From CAZLMF01 sp964560565 (lineage in GTDB: Bacteria; Bacillota; Clostridia; Oscillospirales; Ruminococcaceae), in NCBI GenBank assembly GCA_964560565.1, contig CAZLMF010000065.1, forward strand, positions 1-8,644: 8,644 nucleotides of DNA. The letters run 5' to 3'. The stretch's first letter is position 1, and every line of letters begins with the position of its first letter. A model generated the notes under the pieces. The model was not told the origin of the DNA and searched no databases. It was given only the letters and a program-made list of their open reading frames with translations. Shown here in pieces: positions 1 to 6,697 of the stretch. Position numbers and translations under genes: made by a program.

Positions 1-354
1 GCAGAATCTACTATTGATACTGGAATACTTGGCTACACACTAACTAACCCTGATGAGAGCATCATGGTTTCAGCAATTGAAGATAATGTTATTAGACTAG
101 TCTATAGCCAAGACCCTATTTACTATCCAGACTATCCTATTGATGTAGATATTGATGACCCTGAGGTTCCAACCACCGACGTTGAAGACCCTGAGGTTCC
201 AACCACCGACGTTGAGCCTGATGACGAGATTATCGATATCGAAGATCCTGAAATTCCTGATACTGCTGCTAACACATCCGTTGCATTCGCAGTATTGACC
301 GCAATTACTTCCGCTGCTGCTATATTCATGAACAAGTCAAAGAGCAAGAAGTAA
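1..354 (+). CDS. C-terminal end of a cell-surface protein with acidic repeat stalk and sortase-like sorting tail (5' end outside window)
   Basis: The reading frame is open from the first base and ends with TAA at 352-354, giving 117 visible residues; the start lies upstream of the window. The first ~37 residues (GYTLTNPDESI...NVIRLVYSQD) resemble the end of a MucBP or similar Ig-like/prealbumin-fold adhesin repeat, which typically ends in a 'NVINLYY' strand. Next comes an acidic Asp/Glu/Pro stalk with two identical copies of DPEVPTTDVE and a third, degenerate DPEIP. The tail is IPDTA, then a hydrophobic stretch (about SVAFAVLTAITSAAAIFM), then NKSKSKK. This is the layout of a cell-wall sorting signal: motif, membrane helix, positive tail. 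The motif differs from LPXTG at the first and last positions, so a non-housekeeping sortase, or simple membrane anchoring, is possible. The binding partner is unknown. A strong terminator follows 27 bases after the stop. Confidence 0.75.
   Translation, partial: AESTIDTGILGYTLTNPDESIMVSAIEDNVIRLVYSQDPIYYPDYPIDVDIDDPEVPTTDVEDPEVPTTDVEPDDEIIDIEDPEIPDTAANTSVAFAVLTAITSAAAIFMNKSKSKK
157..216 (+). repeat. Two in-frame 30-bp tandem repeats in the surface-protein stalk
   Basis: The units at 157-186 and 187-216 differ only in the last base (GAA versus GAG, both Glu), and each encodes DPEVPTTDVE. Near-identity at the DNA level suggests a recent duplication and a site prone to copy-number change by slippage. 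A diverged third unit (DPEIP) follows and runs into the IPDTA sorting motif. Confidence 0.9.
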
Positions 355-381
355 GAACCTAAATTAGGTACTACCACATTA

Positions 382-416
382 AAATCCCCCTGCACATTAA
401 ATGTGCAGGGGGATTT
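382..416. terminator. Perfect bidirectional intrinsic terminator between converging genes
   Basis: A 16-bp perfect inverted repeat (382-397 with 401-416) encloses the 3-base loop TAA and has a C5/G5 core. On the plus strand the stem ends in ATTT and is followed by T-rich DNA. On the minus strand it ends in ATTT and runs on into TTAATG. It lies between the stop codons of the surface protein (354) and the ATPase (439), so it probably ends transcription from both sides. Confidence 0.9.
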
Positions 417-438
417 GTTGTTCTATTGTTTTAAGGGT

Positions 439-3027
439 TTACTTGTCTGACTTTGCTGCGGCATTTCGTGAGATAAGCTTTTGTATTTCCACAAAGCCTA
501 GCATTATCATACATAGCCCTAGCACTATTAGCCACTGAATACCGCTTGGCATCACAAGGTCAAAAGCATTTCTTATAGGTGGGATAAGCACTATTATAAC
601 CTGCAGAAACGCAGAGCCAAAGAATGCAAGCCATAATACAGGGTGCTCCTTAGCCTTCATTTTAAATAGGCTGTGGCGTTCGCTTTGCAAGCCGATAGCT
701 GCGAAAAGCTGGGTAAAGGAGATGGTTAGGAATGCCATGGTTGTTCCTGTGATGCCCTTGCCGCCAATTAGGTAGGCGGATAGGGATAATATCGCTTGAA
801 CAAGTCCTGTTAAGAATATACGCATCCAATCCTTGCCTGTAAGCAGTGCAAGTCTGCTGTCACGGGGTTTTTGCAACATGATGTCCTTTTCAGCAGGCTC
901 AACGCCTAACGCTAGGGCAGGGAAAGTATCCGTTACAAGGTTCATCCATAGAATGTGAATGGGCGCTAGGAAGTTCCAATTGGCAATAGTCGCAACGAGA
1001 ATTGCTATAACCTCGCCCACATTGCAAGAAAGCAGAAAGCGCACAGTTTTGTGAATGTTTGAGAAGATTCTTCTGCCCTCACCGATTGAGGTGACTATCG
1101 TTGCGAAGTTGTCGTCTGTAAGCACCATATCCGATGCACCCTTGGAAACGTCAGTGCCTGTAATGCCCATTCCAACGCCAATGTTTGAAGTCTTTAGAGC
1201 AGGTGCATCATTTACTCCGTCGCCTGTCATTGCAACGACCTTGCCCTTTTGCTGCCATGCAGTGACAATGCGAGACTTATGCTCAGGAGCAACTCGTGCA
1301 TACACGCCAATTTCCTCAACTTGGTTCGAGAATTCCTCGTCACTCATTTTTTCAAGCTCTGTGCCTGTTATGACACGCCTGCCGTCGGATAATATGCCTA
1401 GGTCAGTTGCTATTGCGGAGGCAGTAAGCATATGGTCGCCTGTTATCATAACAGGCAGTACACCAGCTTGGCGGCATACTGCTATTGCATCCTTTGCCTC
1501 AGGGCGTGCAGGGTCAAGCATTCCCACAAGTCCGCAGAATATTAGCTCGCTTTCTATCTGCTCCACATTGTTGAAGTCAGCAGTTTCAACGTCCTTGTAT
1601 CCAAAGGCAAGTACACGCAGTGCCTTATTTGCCATTTCTTCATTTTCGCTTTCATGTATGACGGCTCTTTGAGTGTCAAAGGGGATTTTTTGACCGCCTA
1701 CTATATCCATTGTGCACCTGTCAAACAGCACATCAGGTGCGCCCTTTACAAAGATGCGTATCCCCGTACCGTTTGGATGCTTTATTGCAACTGTTGAAAG
1801 CTTTCTATCCGAGTCAAAGGGGATTTCCCCGGCACGCTGTCTTGCGGATATATCCTTTGATGTCCACGCCTTGTTTGCAAGGATATAGTCAATGAGCGCA
1901 GTTTCAGTTGGGTCGCCGATTGCTTTGCCCTGCTCATCAAGCCTTGAGTCGTTGCAGTGGCCCATTGCATCGTGTAGAAGTTTGGAATCCTCTGCGGCTT
2001 CTTGCATTACTGTCATGCGGTTTTGTGTAAGTGTGCCAGTTTTATCTGAGCAAATTACTTGAGTTGAACCTAGGGTTTCAACCGCAGGCAGTCTGCGTAT
2101 AATTGCTCCCCTTCCTGCAAGCCTTTGCATTCCCATTGCAAGCACTATTGTTACAACTGCGACCATGCCCTCTGGAATTGCCGCAACCGCAAGGGAGATA
2201 GCTGTGAGGAACATATCAATCGGTTCCCGACCGCTAAAGAACCCAATTGCGAATATAATAGCCGCTATTCCAAGTACACCAATGGACATAATATTCGAAA
2301 TTTGATTGAGCTTTTTTTGTAAAGGAGTCAGCTCTTTTTTAGTGGAGTTGAGCTGCTGGGCAATTGAACCCATTTGCGTATCCATACCTGTTAGGACAAC
2401 AAGTCCAAGACCTCTGCCGTAGGTAATTGCCGTGCCCATGTATACCATATTGAATCGGTCACCTATGGGTGCATCAATAGCGGCAATTTTGGAAGCGTCC
2501 TTTTCAACGGGTACGGACTCTCCCGTAAGGGAAGATTCCTCCGCCTTTAGAGAAAAGCTCTCTACCAGCCTCAGGTCGGCAGGTATGCTGTCACCGGCTT
2601 CAAGTACAACTATGTCGCCTACAACAAGCTCCTCAGCGGGAATCTTTTGAGTATCGCCGGATCTAATTACTTTGGCGGTTGGTGCAGCCATTTTCTTCAG
2701 CGCTTCAAGTGCTGCCTCAGCTTTGCTTTCTTGAACTGTGCCAAGTACAGCATTGAGCATTACCACAATTCCGATTATAGCGGCGTCAACCCATCCGCTA
2801 AAAATGCCCGATAAAAGTGCCGCACCGATAAGCACCCAAATCATCAGGTCAGAAAACTGAGCAAGAAAGATAGAAAATAGCGTCTTTTTCTTGCCCTCCG
2901 CAAGCTTATTAGGACCATTTTCACGGAGTCTTTCGCTTGCCTGCTCTGTCGTTAAACCCTTTGCAGAGCTTTCCACAGTGGACAAGGCTGTATCAACCGA
3001 TACAGTATGGAGTGCCTCATGTTTCAT
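439..3027 (-). CDS. P2-type cation-transporting ATPase, probable Mn2+ (or Mn2+/Ca2+) exporter under riboswitch control
   Basis: This is an 862-residue P-type ATPase with the usual parts in order: N-terminal cation-ATPase domain (~5-75), M1-M2 (~57-97), actuator domain with TGES at 168-171, M3-M4 (~245-299) with PEG at 285-287, phosphorylation motif DKTGT at 328-332 (Asp328), nucleotide-domain KGAPD at 428-432, TGD at 529-531, hinge TGDGVNDAP at 601-609, and M5-M10 (~662-848). Ion-site positions known from SERCA appear as Glu286 (M4), Asn669 and Glu672 (M5), and Asn696 and Asp700 (M6). M8 has Gln773 where SERCA has Glu, as in plasma-membrane-type pumps. Family resemblance alone says Ca2+ export from the cytosol. 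The yybP-ykoY leader points to Mn2+, as for known Mn2+/Ca2+ pumps of lactic acid bacteria and streptococci. I chose the ATG at 3027 because AAGGAG lies 7 bases upstream; an in-frame ATG at 3054 lacks this. Family assignment is very sure, the ion less so. Confidence 0.93.
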   Translation of the reverse strand: MKHEALHTVSVDTALSTVESSAKGLTTEQASERLRENGPNKLAEGKKKTLFSIFLAQFSDLMIWVLIGAALLSGIFSGWVDAAIIGIVVMLNAVLGTVQESKAEAALEALKKMAAPTAKVIRSGDTQKIPAEELVVGDIVVLEAGDSIPADLRLVESFSLKAEESSLTGESVPVEKDASKIAAIDAPIGDRFNMVYMGTAITYGRGLGLVVLTGMDTQMGSIAQQLNSTKKELTPLQKKLNQISNIMSIGVLGIAAIIFAIGFFSGREPIDMFLTAISLAVAAIPEGMVAVVTIVLAMGMQRLAGRGAIIRRLPAVETLGSTQVICSDKTGTLTQNRMTVMQEAAEDSKLLHDAMGHCNDSRLDEQGKAIGDPTETALIDYILANKAWTSKDISARQRAGEIPFDSDRKLSTVAIKHPNGTGIRIFVKGAPDVLFDRCTMDIVGGQKIPFDTQRAVIHESENEEMANKALRVLAFGYKDVETADFNNVEQIESELIFCGLVGMLDPARPEAKDAIAVCRQAGVLPVMITGDHMLTASAIATDLGILSDGRRVITGTELEKMSDEEFSNQVEEIGVYARVAPEHKSRIVTAWQQKGKVVAMTGDGVNDAPALKTSNIGVGMGITGTDVSKGASDMVLTDDNFATIVTSIGEGRRIFSNIHKTVRFLLSCNVGEVIAILVATIANWNFLAPIHILWMNLVTDTFPALALGVEPAEKDIMLQKPRDSRLALLTGKDWMRIFLTGLVQAILSLSAYLIGGKGITGTTMAFLTISFTQLFAAIGLQSERHSLFKMKAKEHPVLWLAFFGSAFLQVIIVLIPPIRNAFDLVMPSGIQWLIVLGLCMIMLGFVEIQKLISRNAAAKSDK

Positions 3028-3068
3028 GTTATTTCTCCTTAATTTTTTATGCATAATGTCGTTTTTAA

Positions 3069-3143
3069 TATGATACTCAAATAAAGGTGATTTCCTAAGG
3101 GAAAACTTATATTATACTATTATACCTAAATAAAGGTATAATA
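3069..3143 (-). repeat. Imperfect direct repeat and AT-rich hairpin in the ATPase leader
   Basis: Between the riboswitch terminator and the ATPase ribosome site, about 20 bases occur twice (3069-3088 and 3118-3137) with 17 of 20 matching, sharing the core AAATAAAGGT on the plus strand. The upstream copy is also half of a 10-bp inverted repeat (3118-3127 with 3134-3143, 6-base loop). TATAAT-like words occur here on the minus strand, but none has a good -35 at 16-18 bases, so I do not call a promoter. The role is unknown. Confidence 0.55.
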
Positions 3144-3145
3144 AA

Positions 3146-3178
3146 AAGACTTTTGACGAAAATATCGTCAAAAGTCTT
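3146..3178 (-). terminator. Riboswitch-controlled intrinsic terminator
   Basis: A perfect 14-bp stem (3165-3178 with 3146-3159) and 5-base loop are followed on the minus strand by TTTTTATTATA. It overlaps the 3' strand of aptamer helix P1. Since no other hairpin is visible after the DUF47 gene, it is also the only candidate terminator for the upstream oad-pit operon. Confidence 0.88.
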
Positions 3179-3289
3179 ACTGAACAATAAATGTCATGCG
3201 TACCAGGCTTTAAGCCATGATGTTGATACGCAAAATGTGACGTTGCAAACTAAAGTTTGCAATTATCCACACCAGTTACTCCCTTTTGC
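3146..3289 (-). promoter_or_regulatory. yybP-ykoY manganese riboswitch with transcription-terminator expression platform
   Basis: Read on the minus strand, the leader starts with CAAAAG-GGAGUAAC and the aptamer ends with GUAAGA-CUUUUG, matching the conserved GGGGAGUAGC ... GCAAGACC core of the yybP-ykoY class. P1 pairs 3283-3288 with 3169-3174. The inner AC/GU replaces the usual GC/GC, so pairing is kept. A side hairpin (TTGCAAAC, loop TTTA, GTTTGCAA; 3243-3262) is followed by CGUCACA and a second arm (UGCGUAUC with GGUACGCA, capped by GGCUUAAAGCC). The terminator stem is 3165-3178 with 3146-3159 and is followed by TTTTTATT. Its first strand contains the 3' half of P1, so the two folds exclude each other: ligand-stabilised P1 should block termination. 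This predicts that Mn2+ turns on the downstream ATPase, the behaviour known for the class. Confidence 0.88.
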
Positions 3290-3295
3290 AATTTA

Positions 3296-3325
3296 AGTAT
3301 ACCATTATATTAATGATTGTGTCAA
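3296..3325 (-). promoter_or_regulatory. Sigma70/SigA-type promoter for the riboswitch-ATPase unit
   Basis: On the minus strand TTGACA (3325-3320) and TATACT (3301-3296) are separated by 18 bases. The -35 begins four bases after the DUF47 stop codon. Transcription would start near 3289, right at the first base of the riboswitch P1 region, which supports both calls. Confidence 0.75.
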
Positions 3326-3329
3326 GTGC

Positions 3330-3947
3330 TTATGTGTTTTTTAAGATAACGTTCTCCATTGTCTCCGCTGTTTTTTCACAAGCGTCAAGAGCATTTTCCA
3401 TAGTGTCAAACACGCTCTTCCATTTTACCACCTCAAGGACATCCTTTTCATTGGCAAATAGGTGCCTAATAGTGTTTTGGTAGAGCTTATCTCCCTCTTC
3501 TTCTATGCGGTTGATTTCAACCAACAGAGGAGATAACTTCTTTGATTTCTTGAAGCATTCAAACTCTTTAGTAGCCTCAACTAAAGTCTTAGCATTCTTC
3601 ATAATCAGCTTGACAAATTCCTTTGCCTCAGGGCGAATGCTTCTAATAAACATGATATCAAACATAATTGCAATTTCATCAATAGTGTCAAGTGTACACT
3701 CAATATTCATTGCAACTTCAAGTATATCGTCACGCTCAATAGGGGTGATAAATGCGCGATTTAGGTGATAATATAGCTTATGGTAAAGGTCGTCACCTTC
3801 ATGCTCAAATTCATGGATTACCCTAACACGCTCTGGAATTTTCGCAATATCACCGATGAGCATTTCCTCAAGAAGTGCAGCTGCTTTTTCACAAATTTTC
3901 GCCGCTTCAATAAACATATCGAAATAGTTTACTTCTTTAGTTTTCAT
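3330..3947 (-). CDS. DUF47/PhoU-like PiT partner protein
   Basis: This 205-residue, almost wholly helical, charged cytoplasmic protein belongs to the DUF47 (TIGR00153, PhoU-related) family, whose genes very often sit beside a PiT transporter and are thought to control it. Two E-x-E-G-D-x-L-Y motifs (residues ~48-55 and ~149-156; EHEGDDLY and EEEGDKLY) mark the duplicated three-helix bundle and match the acidic metal-binding motifs of PhoU proteins. The chosen ATG (3947) has GGAGG five bases upstream; an in-frame ATG at 3980 has no comparable site. It lies 59 bases after the transporter stop on the same strand, so they are probably cotranscribed. It should not be equated with the PstSCAB-associated PhoU, since no pst genes are present here. 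Confidence 0.9.
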   Translation of the reverse strand: MKTKEVNYFDMFIEAAKICEKAAALLEEMLIGDIAKIPERVRVIHEFEHEGDDLYHKLYYHLNRAFITPIERDDILEVAMNIECTLDTIDEIAIMFDIMFIRSIRPEAKEFVKLIMKNAKTLVEATKEFECFKKSKKLSPLLVEINRIEEEGDKLYQNTIRHLFANEKDVLEVVKWKSVFDTMENALDACEKTAETMENVILKNT

Positions 3948-4006
3948 GTTAGCCTCCATAGCTTTATAGTTTACTAGCATATAATCTTATGTACAAATCA
4001 GGCAGC

Positions 4007-5047
4007 TTAAAATATGCGTAAAAACAGCTGCGATATTAGGTATGCTATTAGTCCGCAACCTGGGAAAGTAAGTACCCATGCAACTACCATGTCCTTTGCG
4101 ACTCCCCAGTTCACGGCAGAGAGCCTCTTAGATGCTCCAACGCCCATGATAGCGGTAGTTTTAGTATGAGTTGTGCTGACAGGTACGCCCGTGAGGGATG
4201 CGCCTAGCAGACAGAATGATGCAGCTATATCCGCTGCAAATCCCTGATACTTTTCAAGCTTTACCATATCCATGCCAACTGTTTTAATGATTTTATATCC
4301 TCCCACTGAGGTGCCAAGTCCCATAACTGCTGAACATAGCACTATGAGCCATAAAGGAATTTGGAACTCCCCTGTTTGGTTGATGTTAACAAGCTCAGCG
4401 TTATAGAAATATATACCTAGTAGGAATGTCCCCATGAACTTTTGACCGTCCTGTGCGCCATGCATAAATGCCATTGCCGCCGCACCAAACGCCTGTCCGC
4501 CTTTGAAAATTTTATTTGCTTGCGAACGCTTAACCCTGCGAAAAAGCTTTTCTATAAGCTTTGTAACTCCAAAGCCTGAAGCAAAACCAATAACCGAGGA
4601 CACAACAAGTCCAATTAAAACCTTGCTCCACTCTCCCATGTTTATAGCGTCAAATCCGCCAAGGGCAATAGCTGCGCCTGTTATACCAGCTATAAGAGCG
4701 TGGCTTTCACTTGTGGGTATCCCAAAAAACCATGCCGCCACCGCCCATATTACAATAGCAAACATTGCCGCCGCAAGAACAACAAGTGCAGTGTTCGTGC
4801 CGCCTATGCTTAGTGAGCCAGTTTCAAAATCAACAATATTGCTGATAGTAGAGGCTACGCTTGAGTTGATAAGTGTCATTACAAGGGCACCTAGAAAGTT
4901 AAACACAACCGCCATTCTTACTGCTGATGACGGGCTCATAACCCTTGTAGACACCGCTGTTGCTATTGCATTTGGGGCATCTGTCCATCCGTTTACAAAT
5001 ATAACTGCAAGCATCAAGACAACTATAATCACTAAAGTCGGAGACAA
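4007..5047 (-). CDS. PiT-family inorganic phosphate transporter
   Basis: This is a 346-residue polytopic membrane protein of the PiT (PHO-4) family, which imports phosphate in symport with cations; bacterial members carry neutral metal-phosphate complexes. The two inverted family signatures are visible: GWTDAPNAIATAVSTR (from ~residue 20) and HGAQDGQKFMG (~196-206). Other conserved loops are GIPTSESHALIAG (~109-121) and GVPVSTTHTKTTAIMGVG (~287-304). The length fits short bacterial PiT proteins. The open frame extends to a TTG at 5068, but the ribosome site AAAAGGAAG falls inside that extension and lies about 9 bases before a second TTG at 5047, so I start there. No ATG is available near it. 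The gene lies 46 bases after the gamma subunit and is followed by its DUF47 partner. Metal-phosphate import would link it to the Mn2+-controlled pump downstream (inference). Confidence 0.92.
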   Translation of the reverse strand: MSPTLVIIVVLMLAVIFVNGWTDAPNAIATAVSTRVMSPSSAVRMAVVFNFLGALVMTLINSSVASTISNIVDFETGSLSIGGTNTALVVLAAAMFAIVIWAVAAWFFGIPTSESHALIAGITGAAIALGGFDAINMGEWSKVLIGLVVSSVIGFASGFGVTKLIEKLFRRVKRSQANKIFKGGQAFGAAAMAFMHGAQDGQKFMGTFLLGIYFYNAELVNINQTGEFQIPLWLIVLCSAVMGLGTSVGGYKIIKTVGMDMVKLEKYQGFAADIAASFCLLGASLTGVPVSTTHTKTTAIMGVGASKRLSAVNWGVAKDMVVAWVLTFPGCGLIAYLISQLFLRIF

Positions 5048-5093
5048 AACTTCACTTCCTTTTAGCAAGGCTCAAGTTCATTGGTTTGCTTCT

Positions 5094-5282
5094 CTATTTA
5101 TCGTTTTCAAGCGAATTTTTAATGTTCTTTTTGCCAGATAGCTCTGTAATCTTGGTCATAATTACCACTGATACAAATATGACTCCGAGAACAAGGAAAA
5201 TTCCTCCCATTCCAAGCCCCATTACTTTAAGGGAGTCCATAAAGTTCGCAAATGCGGTATCCCAATTATAGTTTTCAAACAT
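5094..5282 (-). CDS. oadG: Small Na+-pump decarboxylase gamma subunit (OadG-like)
   Basis: This is a 62-residue protein with one membrane helix (~residues 20-43, VMGLGMGGIFLVLGVIFVSVVIM) and a short charged C-terminus. The helix opening GLGMGGIFLVL matches the LGMGxVFxxL pattern of oxaloacetate decarboxylase gamma chains (OadG family), which anchor and assemble the complex. It lacks the longer Pro/His-rich zinc-binding tail of enteric OadG and is nearer the short gamma or delta subunits of glutaconyl- and methylmalonyl-CoA decarboxylases. ATG 5282 has GGAGG overlapping the stop codon of the beta subunit (TAGGAGG), so translational coupling is likely. The family call rests on the helix pattern and on the neighbour; the exact substrate system is open. 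Confidence 0.78.
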   Translation of the reverse strand: MFENYNWDTAFANFMDSLKVMGLGMGGIFLVLGVIFVSVVIMTKITELSGKKNIKNSLENDK

Positions 5283-5294
5283 CTATTTACCCTC

Positions 5295-6434
5295 CTACTT
5301 AATCATCTGTGGGACTAGTGCAAGGATTAGACCTCCTGCGACCACAGATGCGATTTGACCTGCAACGTTAGCGCCAACGGCATGCATAAGCAGGTGATTT
5401 TGGTTGTTTTCTTTAAGCCCCATCTTCTGAACAACACGAGCAGACATTGGGAATGCAGATATACCTGCTGCGCCAACCATAGGGTTAATCTTATCCTTGA
5501 GGAATAGGTTTAGAATCTTTACAAAGAATACGCCGCTTATACTATCAAATATAAATGCAAACAAACCAAGTGCCATGATGAGCAGTGTTTCGAATGTTAG
5601 GAAGTCTGCCGCCTGCATTTTAAAGGCAATTGTAATTCCCAGTAGCAGGGTAACAAGATTTGCAAGTACCTGCTGTGCTGTCTTTGACAGGCTTTCGAGT
5701 TTCCCGCACTCTCTGATGAGGTTACCAAACATCAAGAACCCTACAAGAGATACAGACGCTGGGGCAACAAGCCCTGCGACAACGGTAACAATTATCGGGA
5801 ATAGTATACGGGTAAGCTTTGAAACGTTTTTAGGGTTGTATGTCATTTGAATAAGTCTTTCCTTGCGGGTGGTGGACATTCTTATCGCAATTGGCTGAAT
5901 AATCGGCACCAGCGCCATGTATGAGTATGCCGCAACTGCAATTGCAGAGAAGTACTTGCTGCCAAGGGTAATCGCAACTAGCAGCGAGGTAGGTCCGTCT
6001 GCCGCACCGATAATACCGATTGAAGCTGCGTCCTCTATATTGAAACCTAGTAGCGTCGCCGCTGAAAATGTCAAGAATATGCCAAATTGAGCAGCCGCAC
6101 CGAAGAACAGCATGCGTGGGTTTGAGAGCACAGGCCCAAAGTCAATCATTGCTCCAATGCCGATAAACAGCAGTAGGGGCAGTGCCTCTGAAGCTTCAAT
6201 ACCTATTTCAAAAAGCCACTCAATAATGCCATTTGCCTCTCCGATTCCCTCTATGGGCTGATTAAGCACGCCCGAAAAGGGAAGGTTGACTAGAATAGCA
6301 CCAAATCCCATAGGTAATAGGAGTGAGGGCTCCATATCCTTTTTAATTGCAAGATAAATTAGTAGTCCGCCTATTGCTATCATTACCACCTGTTGCCAGG
6401 TGATTGCTATTATTCCTTGTAGCAAAACTTCCAC
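5295..6434 (-). CDS. oadB: Sodium-translocating decarboxylase beta subunit (OadB/MmdB/GcdB family)
   Basis: This is the membrane subunit that couples decarboxylation of a carboxybiotin carrier to Na+ export. It has 379 residues and many membrane helices. Family signatures are GIGAMIDFGPVLSNP (~residues 93-107), GIIGAADGPTSLLVA (~140-154), whose Asp aligns with the essential Asp203 of the Klebsiella OadB, the loop GAAGISAFPMSARVVQKMG, and LLMHAVGANVAGQIASVVAGG near the C-terminus. I chose GTG 6434, which lies 8 bases after GGAG; an in-frame GTG at 6440 is only 2 bases from it. The gene opens a minus-strand operon with the gamma subunit, PiT and DUF47 genes. No carboxyltransferase (alpha) or biotin carrier is encoded in the window, so oxaloacetate, methylmalonyl-CoA and glutaconyl-CoA remain equally possible substrates; the symbol marks family only. 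Confidence 0.92.
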   Translation of the reverse strand: MEVLLQGIIAITWQQVVMIAIGGLLIYLAIKKDMEPSLLLPMGFGAILVNLPFSGVLNQPIEGIGEANGIIEWLFEIGIEASEALPLLLFIGIGAMIDFGPVLSNPRMLFFGAAAQFGIFLTFSAATLLGFNIEDAASIGIIGAADGPTSLLVAITLGSKYFSAIAVAAYSYMALVPIIQPIAIRMSTTRKERLIQMTYNPKNVSKLTRILFPIIVTVVAGLVAPASVSLVGFLMFGNLIRECGKLESLSKTAQQVLANLVTLLLGITIAFKMQAADFLTFETLLIMALGLFAFIFDSISGVFFVKILNLFLKDKINPMVGAAGISAFPMSARVVQKMGLKENNQNHLLMHAVGANVAGQIASVVAGGLILALVPQMIK

Positions 6435-6470
6435 ATTCACATCTCCTTCTTTTTTAATACACTAAAATTA

Positions 6471-6499
6471 ATCTTACCAAACGAAATGCCCTTTGTCAA
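6471..6499 (-). promoter_or_regulatory. Strong SigA-type promoter for the oadB-oadG-pit-DUF47 operon
   Basis: On the minus strand TTGACA (6499-6494) and TAAGAT (6476-6471) are separated by 17 bases, with a TG one base before the -10 (extended -10). The predicted start near 6464 gives a leader of about 30 bases to the oadB GTG. No regulatory fold is evident in so short a leader. Confidence 0.78.
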
Positions 6500-6603
6500 T
6501 GCAAAATCTTATAAATTGTCGCTTTATGCAGTTGATTATTATTTTATGAAGCAATCTATTTTTTACTCTAACAATACCGAAACATATTCTTAACAATTTG
6601 TAA

Positions 6604-6632
6604 TTGACAGCGCAATTCTAATGTGTTACGAT
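6604..6632 (+). promoter_or_regulatory. Distal promoter candidate for the GH95 lipoprotein gene
   Basis: TTGACA (6604-6609) and TACGAT (6627-6632) are separated by 17 bases, with TG at 6624-6625 giving an extended -10. It would leave a leader of roughly 137 bases before the ATG at 6776. The sequence match is good; use in the cell is inferred. Confidence 0.6.
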
Positions 6633-6697
6633 TTTTAGGATTGTAAACAACATATCTAAAAAATCTACTGTTTTTTTGCGCATAGAAAAAACGATTA

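Noticed and set aside
132..395. 87-residue minus-strand frame opposite the surface-protein tail
   Set aside because: It is the mirror of the tandem repeat (repeating SGSSTSVVGT) and starts inside the terminator stem.
1055..1672. 205-residue open frame on the plus strand inside the ATPase gene
   Set aside because: It is antisense to the phosphorylation and hinge domains of a clear P-type ATPase; its Ser/Thr/Ile-rich translation shows no recognisable domain and follows from codon bias on the other strand.
3028..3054. N-terminal extension of the ATPase to ATG 3054
   Set aside because: The extension MHKKLRRNN contains the AAGGAG ribosome site for the ATG at 3027 and has no good site of its own.
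3111..3124. TATAAT-like words on the minus strand as an extra ATPase promoter
   Set aside because: No acceptable -35 element lies 16-18 bases upstream of either word; the words are part of an AT-rich inverted repeat.
4503..5141. 212-residue open frame on the plus strand across pit and oadG
   Set aside because: It is antisense to two well-supported genes, has a low-complexity translation, and no convincing ribosome site or promoter.
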